Below are positions 5,984-12,441 of a stretch of 44,261 bases of DNA, piece after piece. The position numbers were made by a program, and so were the translations under genes. Every line of letters starts with the position of its first letter. The first letter of the stretch is position 1. This DNA comes from a virus, in IMG/VR virus record IMGVR_UViG_3300031823_000013, positions 1 to 44,261 of that record, one strand, 5' to 3'. The notes under the pieces were generated by a model. That model did not search any database. It was not told the origin of the DNA and saw nothing but the letters and a program-made list of their open reading frames with translations.

Positions 5984-6238
5984 ATGAACCTCATAGACAA
6001 TCTGCTTGAGGTGGCCGCCGTGTACGGTGCCCACCGCAACCTGAGTCCAGCCAGGGTAAGCACCCTCGTCTTTAACGATGGCAAGAAGCTAACGCTTCTG
6101 ATGCAAGCCAAGGCCACGCTGACGCTCACCGTATATGAGCGCAGCATGCGGTGGTTCGCTAAGCATTGGCCGGATGGAGCGGCATGGCCCGGATGGGTGG
6201 GCTGGCCCGATATCGCGGGAGGGCCACATGTCGAATAG
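5984..6238 (+). CDS. Small HTH regulator opposite the repressor (Cro position)
   Basis: 84 residues from ATG 5984 (MNLIDNLLEVAAVYG). The pattern LSPARVSTLVFNDGKKLTLL, then VYERSMRWFAKHWPDGAAWP is a family I know from many alphaproteobacterial phages and genomic islands, usually called hypothetical or HTH. It is placed where cro would be and its operator abuts the start codon. No SD is seen before the ATG, and the predicted transcription start coincides with it, so a leaderless mRNA is likely. A TTG at 5948 would overlap the -35. Confidence 0.75.
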   Translation: MNLIDNLLEVAAVYGAHRNLSPARVSTLVFNDGKKLTLLMQAKATLTLTVYERSMRWFAKHWPDGAAWPGWVGWPDIAGGPHVE

Positions 6239-6434
6239 ATCAGCTGACGATTTCGAAGCCATCCGCACGCGCCTCGCGGAACTGAAGAAAGAGCGCGAGG
6301 AAGCGGAAAAGGCATGGGTGCCAGAGGCACCGGTACCGCAAGCGCCACCTCCACCGGAGGATGTAAGCATCTACGGGATGGCAGTGCCATTTGCCACATT
6401 ATGGCCCGTGCAGGGGGATCGGAGGATCTCATGA
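6228..6434 (+). CDS. Coiled-coil, Pro-rich hypothetical protein (68 aa)
   Basis: ATG at 6228 with GGGAGG seven bases upstream, overlapping the previous gene by 11 bases. A charged helix (RLAELKKEREEAEKAW) is followed by a Pro-rich linker and a short hydrophobic end. No known domain; probably a small early protein. Confidence 0.65.
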   Translation: MSNRSADDFEAIRTRLAELKKEREEAEKAWVPEAPVPQAPPPPEDVSIYGMAVPFATLWPVQGDRRIS

Positions 6435-6456
6435 ACCATGAGGTAGGACGCCCGCG

Positions 6457-6858
6457 ATGAAAAGCAATATCTATAATCTTGGTGGACCGCTATTCACCCC
6501 CAAGGAAGATGCAGCCATACGCAAGCTACGCGCAATCTACGGGGCGCAGTTCATTGCGCATATGGGCGACTACAAGGTACTGAGCAACCGCACGCCCAGC
6601 AGCGTACGCAACCGCGCCCAGAAGATCGGCGCAGTCCCCCCGAGGCAGACAACGGCGCGAGTGGCATTCGAGCCAGCGGTGCCGACAAACCCAGTGTCAA
6701 CGTTCGTGCCGGGGCTGTGGAAAGGCGTCAAGTTTGAGGACGATCCCAGAGCCGTCAAGGAAGTGTCCTACGGCCGCCTGGGGCTGCCGGAGCCGCCACA
6801 CAGTTGCTCCGGTTCGTCACTAGGATTGTACGGTAGGCGGGGGAATGTCGGTGAGTGA
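6457..6858 (+). CDS. SANT/Myb-like DNA-binding protein
   Basis: 133 residues. Residues 13-60 show FTPKEDAAIRKLRAIYG, then LSNRTPSSVRNRAQKIG, the three-helix layout of SANT/Myb or GcrA-like domains with the S-V-x-x-R-A recognition helix common in phage regulators. The C-terminal half is Pro-rich and low in structure. It follows the Cro-like operon and may regulate early genes. Confidence 0.65.
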   Translation: MKSNIYNLGGPLFTPKEDAAIRKLRAIYGAQFIAHMGDYKVLSNRTPSSVRNRAQKIGAVPPRQTTARVAFEPAVPTNPVSTFVPGLWKGVKFEDDPRAVKEVSYGRLGLPEPPHSCSGSSLGLYGRRGNVGE

Positions 6859-7072
6859 ATTATACTGCCAGCGACGGCATGGCGGCTCGGTGAATGATTG
6901 CGAATGTAAGTTGCCTGGGGGCGGGTGGCTGCCGTGTCCGCCAGTTATGCGAGCGGTGCCACCCGTGAATTTTTCCGGTAACTGTTGCCAGGAATGTGGG
7001 CAATTCTCACTTGTGCGCACAGGCACTTGCGAGACTTGCCAGGTGTGTGGTTGCACGACGGGGTGTACGTGA
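6845..7072 (+). CDS. Cys-rich zinc-ribbon protein resembling the tail of class II RNR
   Basis: 75 residues. The second half, CCQECGQFSLVRTGTCETC followed by QVCGCTTGC, closely matches the C-terminal zinc-binding tail of adenosylcobalamin-dependent ribonucleotide reductase (NrdJ). No reductase catalytic domain is present here or elsewhere in the window. The first half adds three more cysteines. It is probably a stand-alone zinc ribbon that binds nucleic acid or a partner. Confidence 0.65.
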   Translation: MSVSELYCQRRHGGSVNDCECKLPGGGWLPCPPVMRAVPPVNFSGNCCQECGQFSLVRTGTCETCQVCGCTTGCT

Positions 7073-7314
7073 TGAAACAGGCTAAACCGAAGCGTCCTTC
7101 ACTGGTACAGGCATCATGGCTTAGGCGCATTGCTAAGGAGCCGATGATGAAAACTTACATCGGTAACAGAGAAGCTGTCTTCTCGCTGAGCAATGGTGAA
7201 GAAGTACCGCCGCATATCGCGCAAACGCTTATTAAGAATGGATGGGTTAAGGGCCAGCGCGACGGTATTTTTGACGATCCGCAAACCTATATAGCCCTCC
7301 ATGCCGGTCAATAG
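7072..7314 (+). CDS. Hypothetical phage protein (80 aa)
   Basis: The ATG at 7072 overlaps the TGA of the previous gene (TGATGA). The pattern AVFSLSNGEEVPPHIAQTLI followed by KNGWVKGQRDGIFD looks like a small winged-helix or unwinding-type domain that I have seen in phage early regions. No catalytic residues are visible. Confidence 0.6.
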   Translation: MKQAKPKRPSLVQASWLRRIAKEPMMKTYIGNREAVFSLSNGEEVPPHIAQTLIKNGWVKGQRDGIFDDPQTYIALHAGQ

Positions 7315-7624
7315 CCGCGCTAAAGGCAAAGCCGGAGAGCTAGAGTTGGCAGCAGTGCTGCGCGAGCACGGCTTCGGTGAAGCTCGGCGCGGAGCGCAGT
7401 ATAGCGGTAGCAACGAAAGCCCGGATGTGGTGGGGCTGCCGGGCTACCACATCGAATGCAAGCGGTGCGAGGCAGGGAACCTGTACACGTGGCTGGCACA
7501 GGCGACCAGGGACAGCGACGGCAGCGGTAGGGTGCCCGTGGTCATGCATCGCAGAAGCCGGCAGCAGTGGGTGGCGATATTGCCGCTGGCGGCATTTCTC
7601 AGAATAGCAGGAGGGCAGGAGTGA
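7301..7624 (+). CDS. Holliday-junction-resolvase-like PD-(D/E)XK nuclease
   Basis: 107 residues, the usual length of archaeal Hjc-type and small phage resolvases. Residues 7-13 (AKGKAGELE, Glu13) give the N-terminal acidic residue; ESPDVVG carries Asp42; HIECKRCE carries Glu52-x-Lys54; and QATRD follows as in the family. It likely cuts branched DNA in replication or before packaging. It directly precedes the replication gene and overlaps it by GTGA. Confidence 0.75.
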   Translation: MPVNSRAKGKAGELELAAVLREHGFGEARRGAQYSGSNESPDVVGLPGYHIECKRCEAGNLYTWLAQATRDSDGSGRVPVVMHRRSRQQWVAILPLAAFLRIAGGQE

Positions 7625-8223
7625 ATCAGGTGATCGAGGACTTCTACGTGGCGTACGCCGAAGGCATGCTGGATGAGAGAGGGGAGAGGGGGGACTATAG
7701 GGGGGTGTGGGAAGAGAGTAAGGAAGCTACCAGAAGTAATAATATTATTAACTACGCTACTGATAAGCCTCTTGTCTGCTACACACCCCCCATACCCCCC
7801 TCACGGGCGACTCGCGGGACTCGCTTGCCTGCTGACTTTGCCGTTCCGGAGGAATGGCGCACTGCGGCCGCCGATAAACGGACGGCGCACGGATTACGCC
7901 CGATTGACACTTCTTTGGCTGCTCTTGAGTTCATAAATCACTTCTCGGCTAAACCCGGCGCGGCCGGCCGCATGGTTGATTGGCAACGTGCATGGATGAA
8001 TTGGGCGCTTAGTCCGTACCGGAGGGAAATACGTGAAATCAATGGGTCAGCTGGTGCCGGCAGTATCCGGCCCTTGGAAAGCCTCGCCGTCGCAGGCGCA
8101 CAAGCCGCAGCAAACATCATCCTCCGAGAACGCGCTCGTAGCGCTGGCGGAAATGGTGACGCGTCTGTTGGGTCACTACTGGACGAGCGCGGATACACCG
8201 CAATTTCGCACGCGGATGATTGA
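7621..8223 (+). CDS. Phage replication protein (origin-containing gene)
   Basis: 200 residues from GTG 7621, preceded by AGGAGGGCAGGA. Residues 60-140 show GTRLPADFAVPEEWRTAA and then AGRMVDWQRAWMNWAL, the DW...W.NW module found at the C-terminus of many phage DnaT/replication-initiator proteins. An N-terminal winged helix, often present, is not evident. The gene contains a G-rich/C-rich inverted repeat and an AT palindrome (7681-7800), like the origin inside lambda O. The end overlaps the next gene by 191 bases in another frame. Confidence 0.65.
   Translation: MNQVIEDFYVAYAEGMLDERGERGDYRGVWEESKEATRSNNIINYATDKPLVCYTPPIPPSRATRGTRLPADFAVPEEWRTAAADKRTAHGLRPIDTSLAALEFINHFSAKPGAAGRMVDWQRAWMNWALSPYRREIREINGSAGAGSIRPLESLAVAGAQAAANIILRERARSAGGNGDASVGSLLDERGYTAISHADD
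7681..7800. other. Putative replication origin inside the replication gene
   Basis: Four G-tracts (7681-7684, 7688-7693, 7700-7705, 7709-7711) with loops of 3, 6 and 3 bases fit an intramolecular G-quadruplex. GGGGGGTGTG (7700-7709) is the exact inverse of CACACCCCCC (7782-7791), and a second G6/C6 pair (7688-7693, 7795-7800) extends the arms. Between them is the 14-bp palindrome TAATAATATTATTA (7737-7750). Location in a replication gene resembles the lambda origin. Function is inferred. Confidence 0.5.
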
Positions 8224-8563
8224 GGATTGGGTACATGACCTGCGGGAATTCACGGTTTCCGTGGTGGACGAAGCGTGCACGGTGTGGCGGCGGAACAATT
8301 CCAAACGGCCGACCATCGCCTCGGTTAGGGGCTTGTGCGCTGAGATAGCGGATCGTGACCACGGGGCAATGCGCATCGATCCCAATGAGGGAAAATGGCC
8401 GGAGTGGCTTTTCGACCTCTGGGGGCCGGAATCCACGGGCAGGCCAGCGCGCGATGCAGCTATTGCGGCGCAAGAGGCTTGGTGGAAGCGAGCCGCTGAA
8501 TTGCGGCTAGAGCGCCACAGGCAAAGCCAAGGTGTCATGCCGGGATATGGGGAAGGGGAATGA
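8033..8563 (+). CDS. Helicase-loader-like replication protein
   Basis: 176 residues from GTG 8033, which has GGAGGG six bases upstream, a strong start signal inside the previous gene. Residues 40-110 (ALAEMVTRLLGHYW, RMIEDWVHDLREF, ACTVWRRNNSKRPTIASVRG) follow the pattern of phage proteins placed after the initiator and thought to load the host helicase. No Walker motifs, so it is not the helicase itself. The role is inferred from pattern and position. Confidence 0.65.
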   Translation: MKSMGQLVPAVSGPWKASPSQAHKPQQTSSSENALVALAEMVTRLLGHYWTSADTPQFRTRMIEDWVHDLREFTVSVVDEACTVWRRNNSKRPTIASVRGLCAEIADRDHGAMRIDPNEGKWPEWLFDLWGPESTGRPARDAAIAAQEAWWKRAAELRLERHRQSQGVMPGYGEGE

Positions 8564-9009
8564 TTGAGGCTCATCATGAAGCGTATCGCTTAACCGAAAG
8601 CCCAATTGAGCAAATGGTTTATGATTATCTGCTGGGGATAGGCTGCCGTCCTGGCGCGCGCTGGCCTGGCCCATATGCGTACCTGTTCCCGCAGTATCCC
8701 GTTGGCCATTACCGGGCTGATTTTGCGATTAAAGTTATGAACGCAGACAAGTTTATAGCTATCGAATGTGACGGGAAGGCTTTCCATAGTTCCGACGCCC
8801 AAAAGGCTTATGACGCTAAGCGCGATGAGGTATTTCGGTCTCTCGGCTTTGAGGTGCACCGGTTAAGCGGTTCACAAATTTACAGGAATGTCAGGGAGGC
8901 AATGCGACCGGTTGTTACGCGGATTGTTGAGTTGGGGGCGGCTGATGTTGAGCCTGAGTACGATGATGCGTCTGCTTGGCGCAAAAAGATGCGCGCCGCA
9001 TGGATGTGA
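8560..9009 (+). CDS. DUF559/Vsr-like endonuclease-domain protein
   Basis: 149 residues. SPIEQ (Glu17), YRADF (Asp54) and IECDGKAFH (Glu69, Asp71, Lys73), followed by YDAKRDEVFRSLGFEVHRL, reproduce the DUF559 family, a PD-(D/E)XK fold related to very-short-patch-repair nucleases. It may nick DNA during replication or attack host DNA. It overlaps the previous gene by four bases and ends the replication cluster; a 76-bp gap follows. Confidence 0.75.
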   Translation: MIEAHHEAYRLTESPIEQMVYDYLLGIGCRPGARWPGPYAYLFPQYPVGHYRADFAIKVMNADKFIAIECDGKAFHSSDAQKAYDAKRDEVFRSLGFEVHRLSGSQIYRNVREAMRPVVTRIVELGAADVEPEYDDASAWRKKMRAAWM

Positions 9010-9037
9010 TATGCATCAAACGCATAGCAGCCATTCC

Positions 9038-9051
9038 TAGAATGGTTCTAA
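9038..9051. promoter_or_regulatory. Intergenic palindromic motif, copy 1
   Basis: TAGAATGGTTCTAA, with perfect arms TAGAA/TTCTA, sits in the 76-bp gap before the rightward gene at 9086. A 13/14 copy lies at 12508-12521 in the next large gap, and a related sequence in reverse orientation is at 40614-40625. Possible operator or activator site for rightward transcription. Confidence 0.45.
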
Positions 9052-9085
9052 ATTACCTTGGCAATAGGTCAGCATCCATGTCATT

Positions 9086-9748
9086 ATGTCAGAATCGCGC
9101 CGCACCCGATATTCCGGGCAGCGGCGTTTTGCTTTGGGGGGAAGCGTGGCGAGTCGATTGGATGGCGACAGGGAGCCGAATGGTAGGCTCCAGCGGCACC
9201 CACAGACGCCCCCCAAGCTTCTTGAGCATCGCCGCATATGGGTCGCAGGATTCCGCGATCCGGAGCGGCCAAAGCACTACGTCGATCCCGCAGACGCACG
9301 GCTTTCCTACCCAATCGGCGTACTCTACCTGCGGGGAAGGCTCACAAAATCTGACCATGATGCAGCGGTGGAATACGGCAATCTCTACGCTGCGATATGG
9401 GGAAAAGGATCCGTGCGGTCGCATCTCCAGGCTTTCACTGGTGCCACCTCAAGCGCGCAAATGGATGACGCTAGACGGAGGGAGAAGGCAAGTAAGCTTG
9501 GAGAGGCAACGCGGATCTTGTATGACCTACCCACACATAGACCCTACAGGGTCTTGGTCAATCTGGCCGTTTACGAACACGCTATGCGATTCATGGATCT
9601 TACCCGAGCGCGTTCAGCCAGCGCATGGGCAGCCGATGAGCGCGACTGCGAAGCTTTGCAGGAAGCTACGGACGCTCTTGCGAGGCATTGGGGCTTAGAT
9701 GCTAAACGCCCAACTTTGGCCCAAGCGCATAGCTATGTGGCTGGATGA
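9086..9748 (+). CDS. Hypothetical phage protein (220 aa)
   Basis: The N-terminal third is basic and Arg-rich (SESRRTRYSGQRRF). A middle part with YPIGVLYLRGRLTKSDHDAA and EYGNLYAAIWGKG resembles a phage family from alphaproteobacterial phages without known function, and the C-terminus is helical (EHAMRFMDLTRARSA). A competing frame at 8976-9698 was judged a shadow because it is Arg/Ser-rich and crosses the gap motif. It begins the second part of the rightward early block. Confidence 0.65.
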   Translation: MSESRRTRYSGQRRFALGGSVASRLDGDREPNGRLQRHPQTPPKLLEHRRIWVAGFRDPERPKHYVDPADARLSYPIGVLYLRGRLTKSDHDAAVEYGNLYAAIWGKGSVRSHLQAFTGATSSAQMDDARRREKASKLGEATRILYDLPTHRPYRVLVNLAVYEHAMRFMDLTRARSASAWAADERDCEALQEATDALARHWGLDAKRPTLAQAHSYVAG

Positions 9749-9890
9749 CGAGCTATCCGAGGCTGCGATGTGCGCCGTCAAGGTGGACGATGACGAACCG
9801 GTATGGTGCGCCAGCCCTGGCCATGTGGCAGCATATCTTTTCGGTAAGCTGCGCCCCGAGCTAGACGAATTCCCGAGGGGTAGCTGCTAA
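9699..9890 (+). CDS. Small acidic hypothetical protein
   Basis: 63 residues from ATG 9699, or 51 from ATG 9735, which overlaps the previous stop less. Acidic (WLDDELSEAA, VDDDEPVW). No domain recognised. It overlaps the previous gene and abuts the next (TAATG). Confidence 0.5.
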   Translation: MLNAQLWPKRIAMWLDDELSEAAMCAVKVDDDEPVWCASPGHVAAYLFGKLRPELDEFPRGSC

Positions 9891-10231
9891 TGAGCATGGG
9901 CATTGGCTATCCCCCGCTCTCTCGAGTAAGGCGTCGGGCAATAAGAGCGGCTGAGTTGTGCAGAACGCCAGCCAAGGTGAAGCCCTTGGAAGCCCATATA
10001 AATTGTTGGCGTCGAATATTGGAGAGGCGGGAAACTGAGGCATATCAGGTGCTCTTGGCCGTTGAGGCGGGAACGCTTGATGGTCAGAACGCGGCCGTGA
10101 GAACGGCGATGGATATTTTAGGAGAGGAAAGGGTAGCGCGTGCGCTGAAGCGACAAAAGAATAAGAAGAAGCCCTTTCGGTGCGACGCGATGTGGCGCAG
10201 GCTTCCTGGGCATTATGGGGCAAATCAGTGA
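9890..10231 (+). CDS. Basic hypothetical protein (113 aa)
   Basis: Arg/Lys-rich at both ends (RVRRRAIRAAE; KRQKNKKKPFR) with a central helix (LAVEAGTLDGQNAAVRTAM). Probably binds nucleic acid, on charge alone. The start overlaps the previous stop (TAATG) and its TGA overlaps the next ATG. Confidence 0.55.
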   Translation: MSMGIGYPPLSRVRRRAIRAAELCRTPAKVKPLEAHINCWRRILERRETEAYQVLLAVEAGTLDGQNAAVRTAMDILGEERVARALKRQKNKKKPFRCDAMWRRLPGHYGANQ

Positions 10232-10332
10232 TGGCTAACTACTTCGATATCGAGAAGTACCCATCGCCAGCATCGATACGAGCGGTACTCAGGGGAATAG
10301 CTCTCTACAACAAGGTTATTCGCAATGGCTAA
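10231..10332 (+). CDS. Very small protein (33 aa)
   Basis: Begins MANYFDIEKYPSPASIRAVL and ends YNKVIRNG. The ATG overlaps the previous TGA by one base (TGATG) and its TAA overlaps the next gene by 8 bases, so it fills the gap exactly, which supports it. No known domain. Confidence 0.5.
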   Translation: MANYFDIEKYPSPASIRAVLRGIALYNKVIRNG

Positions 10333-10531
10333 ACTCACGGCAAAGCGGCGCTCCGCAATGCCCTCGAAAGACTTCGCTGGTCCGGGCAAATCATTTCCGA
10401 TCAGCGATCCTACCCACGCCAGGCTAGCTATCAGCGGCGCTACGCGCTCAGAGCGTGCCGGCAACATCAGCGCCAGTGAAGCGGCTCGCATCAAGAGCGC
10501 GGCTCGCGGCAAGCTGGGGAAGAAGCGCTAA
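10325..10531 (+). CDS. Conserved small phage protein (DUF6582-like)
   Basis: 68 residues. The pattern AMPSKDFAGPGKSFPISDPT followed by HARLAISGATRSERAGNIS matches a small phage family that carries 'LP..FA.P..R.YPI.D..HAR.A'. That family often sits near structural or maturation genes as a stand-alone protein or as a domain of longer proteins. Function unknown. Confidence 0.65.
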   Translation: MAKLTAKRRSAMPSKDFAGPGKSFPISDPTHARLAISGATRSERAGNISASEAARIKSAARGKLGKKR

Positions 10532-10938
10532 TGGCACGCATGGATAGAGAGATCGGCAAGCGCAGGGCTGTGCCGAAAGCTCGCCACACCGGCCCGGCCG
10601 CCATGAAAGCTGCGGCTCCGCCAATGCGCGAGAGCAAGCCGAAATCTGGCATCAAGGCTTCTAAGCCGGCTCCAGTGCGCTCCTATGAGCAGAACGTGGA
10701 TGCCGATTGGGCTGAAGGCGATATGGGCGCAGGCGACTATGGCGCGCCTGGTGGCTCCTCGAAGGCATCCGGTTATGGCGTGACCCAAGTGAAGCAAATT
10801 AAGGGCAAGGGGCCCTCCAGCGGGTCATTCAGAGCATCCGATGGCCTTGGCGGCGGCAAAGGCGGCATGGCCGTTCACAAGAGCGCCCGTGGCGTTGGAA
10901 TGCACACCGACAAAATGATGTATGAGGAAGACTACTAA
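10531..10938 (+). CDS. Basic, Gly/Lys-rich hypothetical protein (135 aa)
   Basis: Lys/Arg/Pro/Ala-rich N-terminal half (residues 1-50) with a Gly/Ser-rich, probably disordered second half. It may be a DNA-associated protein. It overlaps both neighbours by one base (TAATG), so it is part of one transcription unit. Confidence 0.55.
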   Translation: MARMDREIGKRRAVPKARHTGPAAMKAAAPPMRESKPKSGIKASKPAPVRSYEQNVDADWAEGDMGAGDYGAPGGSSKASGYGVTQVKQIKGKGPSSGSFRASDGLGGGKGGMAVHKSARGVGMHTDKMMYEEDY

Positions 10939-11150
10939 TGGCTAAGGGCGGCGATTTAGGCAACGGTGGCTTCAAGGGCGCTAACGATTTGGGGAAGCAC
11001 CAGAACATCGGCAAGAAAGGCGGGACCGCTCCCGAGAGCCCGTTTGCCAAGCCGTACGGCGATATGGGCAAAGGTTTCAGCATCGATAGCAGCGCTAAGA
11101 GCGCCGATATCCTGGGGCGCGACCTGAAGCACACAAGCGCCAAGCGGTAA
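10938..11150 (+). CDS. Gly/Lys-rich small protein (70 aa)
   Basis: Begins MAKGGDLGNGGFKGANDLGK and stays low-complexity and basic, probably disordered. It resembles the preceding gene in composition. No domain recognised. Confidence 0.55.
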   Translation: MAKGGDLGNGGFKGANDLGKHQNIGKKGGTAPESPFAKPYGDMGKGFSIDSSAKSADILGRDLKHTSAKR

Positions 11151-11306
11151 GTGTACAAGCACGCCAGTAAATTTGCTCAGCGTTTGCGGGAGAAGCCCGA
11201 AGTACCTCAATTCAATCGAGGAGCTGGGCGTAAGCGCAAGCCACAAATCAAGCTGGGGTGGGCAAGGCAAGCTCGCCTGTATGTGGTGTCTCTCAAGGGC
11301 AAGTAA
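11151..11306 (+). CDS. Very basic small protein (51 aa)
   Basis: GTG start immediately after the TAA of the previous gene; the TAA of this gene is immediately followed by the next GTG. Composition is strongly basic (GAGRKRKPQIKLGWARQ), suggesting nucleic-acid binding. Too short for standard gene lists but exactly tiled between neighbours. Confidence 0.55.
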   Translation: MYKHASKFAQRLREKPEVPQFNRGAGRKRKPQIKLGWARQARLYVVSLKGK

Positions 11307-11792
11307 GTGTTTATTGCGCTGATCCTATTAGCGTTAATCGCGGCGCTCCTTTTAGCGCTGATAGCGGGATTGTGTGGAGAGCTGGCGCTAGACATCATCG
11401 AAACGGTGGGGAAAATGGGCAAGCGCAAGAAAGCTGAGAAAGCCGGCACGCTTAACGGCGCTCCCGATTGGCACGCTGATCAGCTCAACGGCGATTGGGG
11501 GACCGATGCCCTCATCAATGAGCCATTAGAATTCGATCCACCAAGCATGCATATGCGCTGGAAAGCGCTAGCGGAGCTATCGCCCCAATGGAGCGAGCAG
11601 CGCTTTGGACGCGTTGAGACGGACATCAAGTGCGACATACCAAGCAGCGCTCTTGGCTACCGGGTAACCTGTAGCGTGGTGCTACATGTGAACGCTCCCC
11701 ATTGTGGTGCGGCTCTCGAATTTACCAGCAAGCTCATGACGCAGGTATTCGGCGAGCCGGAATGCGGGTGGGCTAGCGGGCCGGACATTTAG
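11307..11792 (+). CDS. Single-pass membrane protein (161 aa)
   Basis: GTG start. Residues 2-27 (FIALILLALIAALLLALIAG) are a strong membrane anchor or uncleaved signal, followed by a basic patch (GKRKKAEKA) that should stay in the cytoplasm, then a soluble domain of about 110 residues with PEFDPPSMHMRW-like strands. No family recognised. Confidence 0.55.
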   Translation: MFIALILLALIAALLLALIAGLCGELALDIIETVGKMGKRKKAEKAGTLNGAPDWHADQLNGDWGTDALINEPLEFDPPSMHMRWKALAELSPQWSEQRFGRVETDIKCDIPSSALGYRVTCSVVLHVNAPHCGAALEFTSKLMTQVFGEPECGWASGPDI

Positions 11793-11795
11793 CCT

Positions 11796-11996
11796 ATGTG
11801 GGGACGTCGAGTAAGCGTTCGGCAGCTGGACGATGAGATGGTGCGCTGGATGGTTGCCGTGGACGATACGCTATGCGAGATGGATGAGAAGCATTTGGCG
11901 ACAGCCGAATTGCTAAATCGCATCCTGAGGCGACTAGAGGCGCTAGAATGCCCCTCCGGAGCGCTAGGAAGCCCGCTGAGTGGGGTAAAGCGATAA
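11796..11996 (+). CDS. Helical hypothetical protein (66 aa)
   Basis: Acidic helical core (QLDDEMVRWMVAVDDTLCEM, then LLNRILRRLEALE). It may be a coiled coil. Last gene of the rightward early block: it ends one base before the convergent stop of the minus-strand cassette. Confidence 0.55.
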   Translation: MWGRRVSVRQLDDEMVRWMVAVDDTLCEMDEKHLATAELLNRILRRLEALECPSGALGSPLSGVKR

Positions 11997-12206
11997 TCAG
12001 GTAGTCCGAGGCCCGAATGAGCTTCCCGCGCTGTAGGGTGCCTCCACGGGCTTTAAAATCGATGCCCTAAATTTACGCTGGTTACGACGCCATGAGATAC
12101 GGCGACAGATCAGGCAGCGTCTTCGGCCATCGGGAGCGATGAAGGAATGCGCGCCCAATTCGTGACCACGCGTGCAATGGGTGGATACGGGGCGACCGCG
12201 TTTCAT
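11997..12206 (-). CDS. Zinc-binding, HNH-like N-terminal domain protein
   Basis: 69 residues. HCTRGHELGA and GRRRCLICRRIS give the C-x-x-G-H...C-x-x-C zinc site that opens many phage HNH endonucleases, but the catalytic HNH part is missing, and the tail is basic (WRRNQRKFRA). DNA binding is plausible. Second gene of the leftward cassette; the start overlaps the first gene's stop (ATGA). Confidence 0.65.
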   Translation of the reverse strand: MKRGRPVSTHCTRGHELGAHSFIAPDGRRRCLICRRISWRRNQRKFRASILKPVEAPYSAGSSFGPRTT

Positions 12207-12415
12207 AGCTGAACCAGCTTCATGAGCTCAGCGAACGCTTCACAAGCGGCGTAATAGTCTTCGATGCTCCATGCTGTGCGGCCGGATCTCCACATACGCT
12301 CGTTGGCAAAATCCATGGCTATGGCACAAGCCATATTGCGAGTGAGTATGGTGCGCCCGGAGGGAAACGGTGCGCGGTCGAATATCTCGATATCGTCATC
12401 ATTGGACTTTGTCAT
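12203..12415 (-). CDS. First gene of the leftward cassette (70 aa)
   Basis: The ATG at 12413-12415 follows AAGGAG at seven bases. Acidic start (MTKSNDDDIEIFDRAPFPSG) and a helical end with WSIEDYYAACEAFAELMKL, a pattern I associate with small phage proteins of unknown role. It is transcribed from the near-consensus promoter at 12442-12471, against the surrounding rightward genes. Confidence 0.65.
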   Translation of the reverse strand: MTKSNDDDIEIFDRAPFPSGRTILTRNMACAIAMDFANERMWRSGRTAWSIEDYYAACEAFAELMKLVQL

Positions 12416-12441
12416 TTCCGTGCTCCTTGTTTGATGATGCT

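Noticed and set aside
8241-8247. Further GCGGGAA/TTCCCGC 7-mers inside genes (near 8241, 8687, 13255, 29523, 34267)
   Set aside because: A GC-rich 7-mer is expected several times by chance in 44 kb; these are single copies in coding DNA without promoter elements.
8976-9698. 240-codon forward ORF
   Set aside because: It overlaps the 9086 gene in another frame, has a low-complexity Arg/Ser/Thr composition and crosses the palindromic gap motif; the 9086 frame shows phage-protein patterns.
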